This document shows, one piece after another, positions 44,638-54,549 of a DNA stretch of 64,000 nucleotides; positions within the stretch are counted from its first letter, which is position 1; each line of letters begins with the position of its first letter. This DNA comes from Bacteroidales bacterium (GTDB lineage: Bacteria > Bacteroidota > Bacteroidia > Bacteroidales > Tenuifilaceae): the NCBI GenBank assembly GCA_013141385.1, contig JABFRB010000009.1, forward strand, positions 1 through 64,000, read 5' to 3'. Made by a program: the position numbers and the translations under genes. Under the pieces are notes generated by a model. That model did no database searches, was not told where the DNA came from, and saw only the letters and a list, made by a program, of their open reading frames with translations.

Positions 44638-47046
44638 ATGAAAAATACTTTACTTATTATTTTGGTTCTTGTGGCCAATTTAGTAGATGCTCAGAGAACG
44701 GTATCGGGTCTTATTACTGATAAAAGCAACAATCCCATGGAGGGAGTAACAGTTAGCGTGAAAAACGCTAACGTAAAAACCCAAAGCGATGCTAATGGTA
44801 AATATTTCATTGAAGTGCCGTTAGAATTTAAAACTCTTGAGTTTGCTATGAGAAAATTCAAGTTACAAGAAGTAGATATAACCGGCGATGTAATAAACAT
44901 TACCATGAGAGCTCTTGATGATGAGGTTAATTTATTTGAACTCAATTTAGAAGAGTTGATGAATATTGAAGTAGTAACAGCAACAAAAAAAGGAGAGAAA
45001 ATTTCTGATGCCCCGGCTACCGTAAGAGTTATTACTGAAGAACAAATAAAATTATTTGGTTGGCGCGATTTGAAAGACGTTTTTAGGGCTATCCCTGGAA
45101 TTGATGTTTCTTACGATGTACAAGGCGAAATCCGTACCCTCGTTACTATGCGCGGTGTATTGGGAAATCAGAAATTGCTTATTTTGCAGGATGGACAGAT
45201 GCAGAACCCAATTACGGGAGAACGATTTATTTTTGGCAACAATATCCCATTGAATTTGTATAAACGAATCGAAATTGTTTATGGCCCTTCCTCTGCATTA
45301 TATGGAGCTGATGCATATGCCGGCGTTATCAACATGATTACCAAAGATGGAGGCGATTTTGACGGTATTGAAACCAATGAAGGCTACGTGTCCACAAATG
45401 CATATGTTGCTGATATTACTTTTGGTAACAAAATATCAGAGAACACCGATTTGGTTATGGGTGGTCGTATTTATAATGGTGAAGATTTTAAATTGCATGA
45501 ACATTACAAGGATATGCTTGATTACGGGAGTGTAGGAAATTATTCGGGTAATTTGGCTAAACAAGACAAATCATTTCCCATTAAAAATTGGAATTTATTT
45601 ACAAAATTAAAATACAAAAAGTTAACAATTGGAGGCGATTGGCAACATGAATATGAATCACAAGCAATGTCTACCATACCAAGCAATTATGCCTATACTG
45701 CAGAAGATGTATGGAGTCAGGATTTACGACACATGTATGTTAAATATGATATTATTTCCAACGAAAAAATTGATTTTAATGCTACGGTTACAGTTGGCGA
45801 TTATACCGTTAACCCAACTAGTAATTTTACAATTATCAATGGAACTTTAACCGATGCTGATCGACAATTCAAATATGCTTATTCTTCGTATATTCAAGGA
45901 TTAATTCAGAATTCGTGGAATATAAGTGATAATCTATCAGTAATTATGGGAATCTCGTATGCCGATGTAAAATCGTTCCCTAAAACTCAAAACCTTGCAA
46001 ATCCATTTACTCCTGGAGGTAAATTAGAAGATAATTTGTCTTATTTTGTTGATAATTCGGGTTATGTATTTGGGAAAATTGGATTAACCGATTCAATCTT
46101 TGGTGAAAGGAACTATAGTAATTTCGGGTCGTTTATACAGTCACAATATAAAATGACAAAATATCTTTCTTTAACCGTTGGTGCTCGTTACGATTACAAT
46201 ACAATTTACGGTTCTACTTTCAACCCCAGAGCAGGGTTGGTTTTTACTCCTGCGAAGAGAATTTCGATTAAAGGATTGTTTGGAACAGCTTACATTCAAC
46301 CCTCAAATTATTATAGATGGGAGAACTGGGCAAATCCTTTTGCTATGCATATTCCAAACGAAAACATAAAGCCGGAGAAAATTCAAACTATGGAGATAAG
46401 TGGTAGCTATTTCATCAATGACTATGCTTCTATTTCGATGAGTATTTTTAGAAACGATATGACTGATGTAATTCGACCTATTCCAGCAGCATCACAAACA
46501 GGTAATTACCCTTATTACAACCCTTACCGCACTTTGATTGGCGAAAGTGTGAATACAGGATTTGTTGAAATTAATTCTAATTCAGGATCAATGTATAGTC
46601 AGGGAGCCGAAATTGAATTTAATTTCCGATTGAGAAGTTTTGGTGCAAACCTAGCGTATTCATATGTTGCAGGGAAAGATAATGATGACGATTCAAACAT
46701 TCCTAAGGTATCGCAAAATAAATTGAATGCGAATTTATTTTATAAAGGTCAAAAGTTTTACGCATCTTTATCTGCACGTTATTATAGTGATATTCAGGCT
46801 GCAACGACCAATTCCCTATATGGAACTGGTGGAACTCAAGAAGGTGGTAAACTTCCAGGATCCACCATTTTTTATGCCAATGCAGGGTGTAATTTTACAA
46901 AATCATTCTCAATATCTGTAAACGCTGAGAATTTATTCAACACAAAACATTATGGAGCAGCACCTTATGCCGAAAGTATTTGGATTCAACCGAGAGCCCC
47001 ACAGCCTTTAAGGGTATTATTTGTAGGTATTCATTATCGATTCTAA
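44638..47046 (+). CDS. TonB-dependent receptor
   Basis: An 802-residue outer-membrane receptor. A signal peptide (1-18, ending VDA) is followed by a carboxypeptidase-like domain (about 22-95: 'VSGLITDKSNNPMEGVTVSVKNANVKTQSDANGKY') and a plug (about 105-235: 'ATKKGEKISDAPATVRVITEEQIKLFGWRDLKDVFRAIPGID', 'IEIVYGPSSALYGADAYAGVINMIT'). The barrel ends 'LRVLFVGIHYRF'. 'IEVVTATKKGEK' acts as the TonB-box region. There is no SusD neighbour. A small YfiR-like protein and a chemoreceptor follow, suggesting that receptor occupancy is reported inward. The ligand may be a siderophore, cobamide or other chelate. Confidence 0.93.
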   Translation: MKNTLLIILVLVANLVDAQRTVSGLITDKSNNPMEGVTVSVKNANVKTQSDANGKYFIEVPLEFKTLEFAMRKFKLQEVDITGDVINITMRALDDEVNLFELNLEELMNIEVVTATKKGEKISDAPATVRVITEEQIKLFGWRDLKDVFRAIPGIDVSYDVQGEIRTLVTMRGVLGNQKLLILQDGQMQNPITGERFIFGNNIPLNLYKRIEIVYGPSSALYGADAYAGVINMITKDGGDFDGIETNEGYVSTNAYVADITFGNKISENTDLVMGGRIYNGEDFKLHEHYKDMLDYGSVGNYSGNLAKQDKSFPIKNWNLFTKLKYKKLTIGGDWQHEYESQAMSTIPSNYAYTAEDVWSQDLRHMYVKYDIISNEKIDFNATVTVGDYTVNPTSNFTIINGTLTDADRQFKYAYSSYIQGLIQNSWNISDNLSVIMGISYADVKSFPKTQNLANPFTPGGKLEDNLSYFVDNSGYVFGKIGLTDSIFGERNYSNFGSFIQSQYKMTKYLSLTVGARYDYNTIYGSTFNPRAGLVFTPAKRISIKGLFGTAYIQPSNYYRWENWANPFAMHIPNENIKPEKIQTMEISGSYFINDYASISMSIFRNDMTDVIRPIPAASQTGNYPYYNPYRTLIGESVNTGFVEINSNSGSMYSQGAEIEFNFRLRSFGANLAYSYVAGKDNDDDSNIPKVSQNKLNANLFYKGQKFYASLSARYYSDIQAATTNSLYGTGGTQEGGKLPGSTIFYANAGCNFTKSFSISVNAENLFNTKHYGAAPYAESIWIQPRAPQPLRVLFVGIHYRF

Positions 47047-47414
47047 GATTATGCATAGGCCTAAAATAGATTGACTAAATTATGGTGTAGTGAATATTAT
47101 TGATGTTCTAAAGATCTTCAGAACAGATAAAAGATTCAATTTTACTGTAAAATTTGGCTATATTTTGAGTAAATGCTATTATAATTAAGGCATAATATAC
47201 AGCGGATAGATATAAATATCAAGAATTTATCAACTGGTTTTAATTTTATAATTGAGTTAATGTAGGTGTTTTAATTTGATATTTGTTTAGGTTAACTAAC
47301 ACAATTGCTTTAATTCAACTAGAAGGGAAGTAATTTAATTGCTAGGTTTGATAATACTTGGTATGGTATGATTATGAAAAGGGAAACATAATAATACTTT
47401 AAGGAGGGTCAGTT
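47047..47414. other. Intergenic region with a solitary IS-like end
   Basis: CCTAAAATAGATTGACTA at 47058-47075 matches the left end of the element at 33181 (two or three differences). No partner end is seen. The other 330 bases show no gene; AAGGAGGG at 47401-47408 is the ribosome-binding site of the next gene. Confidence 0.4.
47401..47408 (+). promoter_or_regulatory. Strong Shine-Dalgarno site
   Basis: AAGGAGGG lies 6 bases before the ATG at 47415 and confirms that start. Such strong sites are unusual in Bacteroidota. Confidence 0.75.
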
Positions 47415-47924
47415 ATGAAAAGAAGATTTTTTATTATTTGCCTACTAGTGATTGCTTTTGCATTCAATGCCGAAGCTCAAGTAGAAAAATTACAAGCATT
47501 TTTTATTTATAATTTTACAAAATACATTGAATGGCCACCTGATTATCAATCTGGTAATTTTGAAATTCTAGTACTTGGTAATTCAACAATAGATAGTTAT
47601 CTTAAAGAAATTGCTTTGAGCAAAAAGGTTGGTAACCAATCTATTGAAATTAAAAAAATCAGTTCTGCAGGTGAGATATCAAAATGCCATATATTATTTA
47701 TATCAAAAGAAAAAAGCGGTGAATTGCAAAATGTGATTTCAAAGATTGGATCAAATAGTACTCTAATAATTACAGAAAAAGACGGTCTTGCCAGCATGGG
47801 GGCGGCAATAAACTTTGTTATTATTAGTGATAAGCAAAAATTTGAACTTAACAAAAGAAATGTGACAAAATATGGTTTGAAAATTAACAATCAATTGGAT
47901 GGATTGGCAATTATAGTTAATTAA
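47415..47924 (+). CDS. YfiR-family (DUF4154) periplasmic protein
   Basis: A 169-residue secreted protein with a signal peptide (1-22, ending AEA). The mature part is one YfiR domain: 'VEKLQAFFIYNFTKYIEWPPDYQSGNFEILVLGN' (23-56), 'KCHILFISKEKSGEL' and 'NSTLIITEKDGLASMGAAINFVIISDKQKFELNKRNVTKYGLKI'. YfiR proteins are periplasmic regulators that bind a membrane partner and respond to redox or envelope state. The receptor gene starts 27 bases downstream, and a TonB receptor lies upstream. I infer that it carries the signal from the outer-membrane receptor to the chemoreceptor. It resembles the sensor part of the kinase at 42349. Confidence 0.9.
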   Translation: MKRRFFIICLLVIAFAFNAEAQVEKLQAFFIYNFTKYIEWPPDYQSGNFEILVLGNSTIDSYLKEIALSKKVGNQSIEIKKISSAGEISKCHILFISKEKSGELQNVISKIGSNSTLIITEKDGLASMGAAINFVIISDKQKFELNKRNVTKYGLKINNQLDGLAIIVN

Positions 47925-47951
47925 TTTATCTCAATAACTAATAATAAGAGT

Positions 47952-49484
47952 ATGAAATTAAACTTAACCATCGCGCAAAGATTAATAGTTGGATTTGGAA
48001 TTTTAATTGTGGCCATCTTAATCAATGGAGTGCTAATTTATACAACTCTATATAATAATAGAAAAATTAATCAAGAAATTTCGAATGTTTATGCCCCGTC
48101 AGTTACATATTTAAACGATCTTAATAATATAGTTACTAACTCTAAGATGTTAATTAAGAACTGGGTTTTTATTGAGAAAAAGAATAATACTCCGGATAAA
48201 TTAAAACTAAAAGATTTACAAAGTACAGATTTCCCAAAGGTTAGAGATGCACTTAGCAGAATTAGTAAGAATTGGAATGAAAACGATCAGATCATACTGA
48301 ATGATATTTTAAATATAATAGGAAATGATCTTTTTGTACAACATAAAAAAATAATGGATCAACTTTCTACTTTCGATAGCTATAATGATCCTGCTGTTCT
48401 TTTTGAAGTAAATCCTTTGGTTGATGAGGGGGGGAGTGTGATATTAGTTACGGATAAAGTATTAGAGAAACTAAGCGCACTAAAGAAAAAATATGAGATG
48501 GAATCAGAGCGTAAAAGTGATTCCATGGAGGTGTCATTTATTGGGTTTCAGAGATTTGTAGTTGTAATGGGTTTAGTTTCAATGATAATTGCTTTTTTTG
48601 TGTCAATTATAGTTATTAATACAATAAAGACTAGTTTAAATGATGCATCATATGTAGTTACAAAACTGTCTCAAGGTGATCTATCTGTTGAATTTGATAT
48701 CAAGAATAGAGATGAAATAGGTTTACTGCTCGAAAGATTAAGAGAGATGGTGGTTAACTTACGTAATATAATTGGTAAAATTTCAACCAGTTCCGATAAT
48801 ATTGCTAATTTGAGTGAAGAGATAAGTTATAGTTCCCAAATTATTTCCAAAGGTGTTTACGAACAGGCGTCTTCTACAGAGGAAGTTTCCTCCTCTATGG
48901 AGGAGATGGCTGCTAATATTCAGCAAAACTCTGAGAATGCTCAGCAAACGGAAAAAATAGCATTGAACGCTGTTACAGGAATTTCCCAAGGGAATAAATC
49001 AGCAGCCGTTGCAGTTGAATCAATGCGAAATGTTGTAAGTAAGATTTCGATAATCAGCGAAATAGCTTTTCAGACTAATATTCTTGCTCTTAATGCAGCT
49101 GTTGAAGCTGCTCGAGCTGGTGAATATGGGAGAGGATTCGCTGTTGTTGCAGCTGAGGTTAGGAGATTGGCGGAAAGGAGTAAAATCGCTGCTGATGAAA
49201 TTAATAAAGTATCGCTGGATGGAGTTAATATATCAGAAAGAGCGGGTAAACAATTGAACGAAATTGTACCTGAAATTGAAAAAACAGCACGATTGGTTCA
49301 AGAGATATCCGCTTCAAGTCTAGAACAAAATTCTGGAGCATTTCAGATAAATAATGCAGTACAACAGCTTAACTCAATTACTCAGCAGAATGCTTCAGCG
49401 GCTGAAGTTCTTGCTTCGAAATCAATGGATCTTTCAACTATGTCTGTTGAACTTAAGGAGGTTATTAAATTTTTTAATCTATAG
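47952..49484 (+). CDS. Methyl-accepting chemotaxis protein
   Basis: A 510-residue receptor. Transmembrane helix 1 is at about 11-33, the periplasmic helical domain at about 34-195, transmembrane helix 2 at about 198-220, HAMP at about 222-275, and the cytoplasmic hairpin runs to the end. Its tip is at about 365-405 ('[40 protein letters not shown]'). The tip is almost the same as in the receptor at 2076, so both should join the same CheA array. That array is not the Wsp-like one, whose receptor has a different tip. No CheR-binding tail is present. It is co-oriented with the YfiR gene 27 bases upstream. Confidence 0.93.
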   Translation: MKLNLTIAQRLIVGFGILIVAILINGVLIYTTLYNNRKINQEISNVYAPSVTYLNDLNNIVTNSKMLIKNWVFIEKKNNTPDKLKLKDLQSTDFPKVRDALSRISKNWNENDQIILNDILNIIGNDLFVQHKKIMDQLSTFDSYNDPAVLFEVNPLVDEGGSVILVTDKVLEKLSALKKKYEMESERKSDSMEVSFIGFQRFVVVMGLVSMIIAFFVSIIVINTIKTSLNDASYVVTKLSQGDLSVEFDIKNRDEIGLLLERLREMVVNLRNIIGKISTSSDNIANLSEEISYSSQIISKGVYEQASSTEEVSSSMEEMAANIQQNSENAQQTEKIALNAVTGISQGNKSAAVAVESMRNVVSKISIISEIAFQTNILALNAAVEAARAGEYGRGFAVVAAEVRRLAERSKIAADEINKVSLDGVNISERAGKQLNEIVPEIEKTARLVQEISASSLEQNSGAFQINNAVQQLNSITQQNASAAEVLASKSMDLSTMSVELKEVIKFFNL

Positions 49485-49604
49485 TTGATTTTTAAAAGTG
49501 TTGCATCAAAGAATTTGATGAACTTGGACTAGAGATTTTGAGCAGAATGAGGAAAATATTCGAGGCCTTTTTGTTTCGGATTGCAGGAAAAGAGAAAGGA
49601 TAAA

Positions 49605-49647
49605 TAAAAAACCACTTACTTGAACGAATCTTGTAAGTGGTTTTTTT
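49605..49647. terminator. Terminator between receptor and tRNA genes
   Basis: AAAAACCACTTAC (49607-49619) pairs with GTAAGTGGTTTTTT (49633 onward). It lies immediately 3' of the minus-strand tRNA and is also downstream of the plus-strand receptor gene, so it can serve both. Confidence 0.85.
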
Positions 49648-49648
49648 C

Positions 49649-49725
49649 TGGTGATCCGGACAGGAGTCGAACCTGTGACCCACAGCTTAGAAGGCTGTTG
49701 CTCTATCCAACTGAGCTACCGGACC
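49649..49725 (-). tRNA. tRNA-Arg (anticodon TCT)
   Basis: Read on the minus strand the gene folds into a normal cloverleaf. The acceptor GGTCCGG pairs with CCGGATC, the D arm is TAGCTCAGTTGGATAGAGC, the anticodon stem is ACAGC/GCTGT with loop CTTCTAA, and the T arm contains GGTTCGACTCC. The discriminator base is A and the CCA end is encoded. The anticodon TCT reads AGA/AGG arginine codons. Confidence 0.96.
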
Positions 49726-50060
49726 CCTTTATATAAATACCTATCGGGGCGCAAAAATAGGAAAAATCTTACTTTTCACCTAACACTATTAAAAGAAATA
49801 TTGAAAACTTATATAAACAATTTAAAATCAACGAAGATTGAAGTGGTAAATAAAAGAGTGGTAGGATATTATTCGTTTACGCTTGACTAAATGGTATGTG
49901 AGTATTTATAATGTATCATTTTAGTTAAAGTTGTTTCACATTGAAACAATTTCAGACATTAAGCAGTTTTAAGTTATGAGTTATTTCATTGATAATATGT
50001 GATTTAAAAAGAATGGTCGATGTATTGTAATAATTGAAATCAAATAAATTTGATACCATT

Positions 50061-52448
50061 ATGCTTAAAAACTATTTAACGATCTCTCTAAGAAATATCC
50101 TAAAAAATAGGTTTTTCACTTTCGTCAATATCTTTGGTTTATCTATAGGTATTGCTACTTCAATTCTAATATACCTTTATATAATGCATGAGTTGAGTTA
50201 CGACAAGGAGCAACCAAAATATGAAAGAATTTACCGAGTTGTTTCCGATAATACTCATGAAAATAAAGTGGAACACGAAGCAATAACTCCAAACCCATTA
50301 ATACCCACTTTGCGGAATGAGATGACAATTCCTGAAGGAATGACTCGAATTATTTTCTGGGAGAATGGCGTATTTTCATGTGACAATAAAAAGTATAAAC
50401 TCAATAATTTACTTTTTATTGAGCCTCAGTTTTTCGATGTTTTTAGCGTTGAATGGCTTGTTGGCTCTCCTTCTGTTTTTAAAAGTCCGAACGTAGCTGT
50501 TATTACTGAATCGACTGCTAGAAAGTTATTTGGAACCCTTGATGTAATAAATAAACCCATAAAATTGAATGGAAAGTCAGCCCTAACAATCATGGGCTTG
50601 ATAAAAGATAGTAGGCTAACAAATATTCCATTTACTATTCTAATCTCTTATGAAAGCTACCCTAAACTCGAAATGCCTTTTGCAATTGATAGTTGGAGTA
50701 CAACAATATCAGGTTTTCAATCATTTCTGGTGCTGAAAGATATTAATGACTCTAATGATGTTGAAAGGCAAATAAATAGGATTGTTAAGAAGAGTACTTC
50801 TGAGCGTGATTCAAGCGATGTTTTTAGTTTACAACCACTTTCAAAAGTTCGTACAGATATTACTTATGGGCGTTCAAACTTAAATGGATTTACAGATCCT
50901 ACATACTTAGTCATTTCGGCTATTGTGGGTTTCTTTGTACTTTTGTTAGGCTGCATTAATTATATCAATTTATCTCTTTCTATTCTGATCAAGCGCCATA
51001 AAGAGATTGGCATTAGAAAAGTAAATGGAGCGTTAAGCACAAGCATCATAAAACAGTTTACTCTCGAATCTATATTAACTATAATAATATCTTTCTTAAT
51101 TGCCATTCTGCTTGCTGAGATTGTTCTTCCTTATCTAAGCAACCTTCTCGATGGTCAGATATATAAAAATGTGTATCAGTTACCTTCCGTTTTCTTGTTT
51201 ATGACAGTGCTTATTGTAATTCTTATTACAATCACAGGTATATTACCATCCCTTAAAGTGTCTTCGATAAAGGCAATTGAAATCTTCCGTAAGAGTGATG
51301 GAGTTAAAGGTATGTCATCATATTCGTTCAGAAATATATTAATTGTTATTCAGTTTTTAGTTTCAGTTGTACTTATTGCATCAACATTCATAATTGCAGA
51401 GCAAATAAAGTTTTTACGCACAAAGGAACTTGGATATTCTACAAAGAATATCATTAATTGCCCTATCACATCTAATAAGAGGGCTTTAATCGATGATTTA
51501 AAGGGACAACTATTGGCTATGCCAGATGTTGAAAAGGTGAGTTTTTCTTTGGGAGCCCCTACATCTGGGTCAAATGCAAATACTGGATTCCAATCGCCAT
51601 ATAAGAAAGATGGAGAAAGAAGTTTGGTTAGTTTTAAATGTGTAGATTATGATTATGCTGAGACTTTTGACATCAAGTTAATTGCAGGTAGATGGTGGAA
51701 TGCAGAGGTTAGAAACGATTCTGTTAATGAGTTTCTCGTTAACGAAACATTTATTAAAAGGCTTGGATTTCCTAGAGATAATGAATCATTGGGAACAGTT
51801 ATAAGCATTGCAGGAAATAAGGGGCCTATAATTGGCGTGATAAAGGATTTTCACTCTTCTTCGCTACGCAATAGTATTGAACCATTGTTGTTTGCACAAA
51901 TTAGACAACTATACTATAATCTGAGCATAAAGTTGAAACCAAACTATAGTCCCAATACTATTAAGCAAATTCAGGACAAATGGCAAACTGCTTTTCCCGA
52001 TGATATATGGGAGTATCAATACTTCGATGATTCTATAAAGGAACAATATAAGGGTGATGAACGAACTTTCAAGTTGGCAGTAACCGCATCATGGATTGCA
52101 ATTTGCATTGCTCTGCTTGGATTATTTGGTATCTCAGGCTATACCATTCAACAGAAAACAAAAACAATTTGTTTGCGAAAATTTTTAGGAGCCGAGGTTC
52201 CAGGGTTAATCATCTACCTATCAAAACGATTCGTGTATATGGTTCTGATTGCGAACATTATTGGTTTGCCAATTGCCTATTATGCAATAAACAAGTGGTT
52301 AAGCCAGTTTGCCTATCATGTTAATATCAATTTGATTTACTTTGCTGCAACCTTATTGCTTTCGGTATTAATTAGTATTTTAATAATCAGCTACTATGCT
52401 GTTCGCACAGCAAATCAAAATCCAGCGGTGGTGTTAAGGAATGAGTAA
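50061..52448 (+). CDS. FtsX/MacB-type ABC transporter permease
   Basis: A 795-residue permease of the large Bacteroidota type, with two FtsX cores. The first helix is at about 15-37 ('FFTFVNIFGLSIGIATSILIYLYI'), a MacB-type periplasmic domain follows (about 40-270), FtsX core 1 is at about 275-400, a second start helix and periplasmic domain at about 415-660, and FtsX core 2 at about 680-790. I place the start at ATG 50061, beginning MLKNYLTISLRNILKN as family members do; a TTG frame from 50034 adds nine unsupported residues. No ATPase gene is adjacent. Such permeases act in envelope stress, lipoprotein or peptide export. A terminator follows. Confidence 0.92.
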   Translation: MLKNYLTISLRNILKNRFFTFVNIFGLSIGIATSILIYLYIMHELSYDKEQPKYERIYRVVSDNTHENKVEHEAITPNPLIPTLRNEMTIPEGMTRIIFWENGVFSCDNKKYKLNNLLFIEPQFFDVFSVEWLVGSPSVFKSPNVAVITESTARKLFGTLDVINKPIKLNGKSALTIMGLIKDSRLTNIPFTILISYESYPKLEMPFAIDSWSTTISGFQSFLVLKDINDSNDVERQINRIVKKSTSERDSSDVFSLQPLSKVRTDITYGRSNLNGFTDPTYLVISAIVGFFVLLLGCINYINLSLSILIKRHKEIGIRKVNGALSTSIIKQFTLESILTIIISFLIAILLAEIVLPYLSNLLDGQIYKNVYQLPSVFLFMTVLIVILITITGILPSLKVSSIKAIEIFRKSDGVKGMSSYSFRNILIVIQFLVSVVLIASTFIIAEQIKFLRTKELGYSTKNIINCPITSNKRALIDDLKGQLLAMPDVEKVSFSLGAPTSGSNANTGFQSPYKKDGERSLVSFKCVDYDYAETFDIKLIAGRWWNAEVRNDSVNEFLVNETFIKRLGFPRDNESLGTVISIAGNKGPIIGVIKDFHSSSLRNSIEPLLFAQIRQLYYNLSIKLKPNYSPNTIKQIQDKWQTAFPDDIWEYQYFDDSIKEQYKGDERTFKLAVTASWIAICIALLGLFGISGYTIQQKTKTICLRKFLGAEVPGLIIYLSKRFVYMVLIANIIGLPIAYYAINKWLSQFAYHVNINLIYFAATLLLSVLISILIISYYAVRTANQNPAVVLRNE

Positions 52449-52467
52449 ATAAAGAGGGAAATTAGTG

Positions 52468-52507
52468 ACCAGAATAGAGTTTCTAGCAGAACCTATTCTG
52501 GTTTTTT
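52468..52507 (+). terminator. Rho-independent terminator
   Basis: ACCAGAATAG (52468-52477) pairs with CTATTCTGGT (52493-52502), followed by a T run. It ends the permease transcript 20 bases after its stop and lies just beyond the convergent cobQ stop. Confidence 0.85.
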
Positions 52508-52516
52508 ATACCTATT

Positions 52517-54001
52517 TCATTCATTTTCTAAAATTTGCATTGTACTATAAATGTATTCTAAATTAACATTTTGTCGAATTAGGTCAGCCAGTTTATTGTA
52601 CTGTTCATCCTTAAATGCTGAATAATCGAATTTTGTATTGATATCATTAAACCCACTTTCGTTTAGAATAGAATTTACTACAGTCTGATTGTCAAATATC
52701 CCATGAATATAGGTGCCCCATGTTTTGGAGTTTAAAAAGTAGCCATCTTTTCTATTGTCATTAATAATGCAAAGAGGACTTTCATTTGTTGATATGGTTT
52801 CTCCCATGTGAATTTCATACCCTTTACAATCTTCTCCGCCTCTAAGAAAAGAAAAAGAGCATTGTTCCGTTACCTTTTCATTAGTGAGGGTTGTTATAAC
52901 AGGTAATATTCCAAGGCCTTGAATGGTCTCAATATCACCTTCGATATGGAGTGGATCATGAATTTCCTCACCCATAATCTGAAAACCTCCACAAATCCCA
53001 TAAACGGCCTTGCCGTTTTCGTGTGCATTGATAATCGCTTTTGCCATGCCCGATTTTTGGAGATAAATGATATCCGAAATAGTATTTTTCGAACCTGGAA
53101 TTATAACTATATCAGCATTCGATAAATCGTTTACATTCTCTGCATAATAAGTATGAACATCAGGTATTCGCTCTAGTTGGTTGAAATCGGTAAAATTTGA
53201 CATGTGCCTTAAAAGGACGATTGCAATATTGATTTTACCTTTTGATATATCCTTCGATCTACTATCTAAAATAACGGAATCTTCCTGTTCAATATGTATA
53301 TCACGGAAATAAGGAATAATTCCAACTACAGGTACCCCTGTAATTTCTTCGAGAATTTTTTTTCCCTCTCTGAATAGTTCAATATCTCCGCGGAATTTAT
53401 TTATTATTATACCCTTAATAAGTTCTCGTTCTTCTTTTGGAAGTAGTTGGATAGTGCCATAAACGCTTGCAAAAATGCCTCCTTTATCAATATCAGCAAT
53501 TAGGTAAGTGGAGGCATTAACATCAAGTGCAACACGCATGTTTGTTATATCATATTTCCATAAATTAATTTCAGAGATACTCCCTGCGCCCTCTATTACT
53601 ATTGGATTATAGATTTTTTCTAAATTGCGGTATGAATCCATTGCTTCATGGAAAAGTTTATCCCGATCAGTATGAACAAAGAATTCCGAGGCTGACTTGT
53701 TACCAATTGGTTTTCCTTTCAATACTACCTGTGAATTTAAGTATCCTGTAGGTTTTAAAAGTATTGGATTCATGTCTACTGAGCATTCAATGCCACAAGC
53801 TTCTGCCTGAACTGCTTGTGCTCTGCCAATTTCGAGTCCATCGGGGGTTGCATAGCTATTCAATGACATGTTCTGAGCTTTGAATGGGGCAGGGTGGTAG
53901 CCATCTTGCAGGAATATCCTGCAAAATGCAGCATTTATTACACTTTTGCCTACATCCGAACCTGTTCCAACGAACATTATGGGTCGTAAATTCTTGTTCA
54001 T
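52517..54001 (-). CDS. cobQ: Cobyric acid synthase
   Basis: A 494-residue amidotransferase that amidates adenosylcobyrinate a,c-diamide at four side chains using glutamine and ATP. The N-terminal synthetase domain has 'MFVGTGSDVGKSVINAAFCR' (residues 9-28), 'PFKAQNMSLNSYAT' and 'GAGSISEINLW'. The C-terminal glutaminase domain has Cys337 in 'YGICGGFQIMG' and His433 in 'TYIHGIFDN'. It is the last gene of the riboswitch-led minus-strand B12 cluster and its start overlaps the cobC stop by four bases. Length is normal for the family. Confidence 0.96.
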   Translation of the reverse strand: MNKNLRPIMFVGTGSDVGKSVINAAFCRIFLQDGYHPAPFKAQNMSLNSYATPDGLEIGRAQAVQAEACGIECSVDMNPILLKPTGYLNSQVVLKGKPIGNKSASEFFVHTDRDKLFHEAMDSYRNLEKIYNPIVIEGAGSISEINLWKYDITNMRVALDVNASTYLIADIDKGGIFASVYGTIQLLPKEERELIKGIIINKFRGDIELFREGKKILEEITGVPVVGIIPYFRDIHIEQEDSVILDSRSKDISKGKINIAIVLLRHMSNFTDFNQLERIPDVHTYYAENVNDLSNADIVIIPGSKNTISDIIYLQKSGMAKAIINAHENGKAVYGICGGFQIMGEEIHDPLHIEGDIETIQGLGILPVITTLTNEKVTEQCSFSFLRGGEDCKGYEIHMGETISTNESPLCIINDNRKDGYFLNSKTWGTYIHGIFDNQTVVNSILNESGFNDINTKFDYSAFKDEQYNKLADLIRQNVNLEYIYSTMQILENE

Positions 54002-54549
54002 TTTTCTTGGTTTAGCTCAATCTCGAGAATTTGTCCAAAATCGAGTTGAAGTTTGAATGATTCTTTAGGCTCTAAATTATTTATTATTGAGTAAAATGCC
54101 CTAATTGTCCCTGAATGACAAATAATTAATGAATTATTTACAGTCTTATCTTTTTTCAAATCATCTAAAAAATTCTTTGCTCTACCAAGTAAATCTTGGT
54201 ATGATTCGCCTCCTGGACATGTAACGTTTGTGAAATCTTCAAACCATTTTTTCGCATAATCGGTTTTTTCGATTTCATCCCAAGTTTTATACTCCCAATC
54301 ACCAAAATTCAGTTCCATTAATCGTTTATCGTAACGTATTTCTAATTGATTATTTGATAAGGAATCTGCAAGTAATACGCAACGTTTCAATGGGCTGGAG
54401 TATACTCTATCAAACTTTAATCCTTTAAGTTTATGAATTATTGTGTTTTTTTCATCTTCGAAACTATCAGCAAGTCCAACATCTGATTGCCCGTAGCAAA
54501 CTCCTGATGGGAGGTTAACTTTTGTATGTCGGACTAGGTATAGTTTCAT
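53998..54549 (-). CDS. cobC: Histidine phosphatase, probable alpha-ribazole phosphatase
   Basis: A 183-residue histidine phosphatase. The catalytic motif is 'LYLVRHTKVNLPSGVCYGQSDVGL' with His7 as phosphate acceptor; 'RVYSSPLKRCVLLADSL' and 'CHSGTIRAFY' complete the active site. CobC-type enzymes dephosphorylate alpha-ribazole phosphate or adenosylcobalamin phosphate at the end of nucleotide-loop assembly. It overlaps both neighbours, cobS and cobQ, by four bases each, a strong sign of an operon and of this role. Confidence 0.9.
   Translation of the reverse strand: MKLYLVRHTKVNLPSGVCYGQSDVGLADSFEDEKNTIIHKLKGLKFDRVYSSPLKRCVLLADSLSNNQLEIRYDKRLMELNFGDWEYKTWDEIEKTDYAKKWFEDFTNVTCPGGESYQDLLGRAKNFLDDLKKDKTVNNSLIICHSGTIRAFYSIINNLEPKESFKLQLDFGQILEIELNQEK

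Noticed and set aside
45347..45850. Plus-strand open frames inside the TonB receptor gene
   Set aside because: They are alternative-frame shadows of a well-supported receptor with a continuous frame.
50034..50060. TTG-initiated extension of the FtsX-type permease
   Set aside because: Family members begin with the MLKNYL-type segment encoded from ATG 50061.
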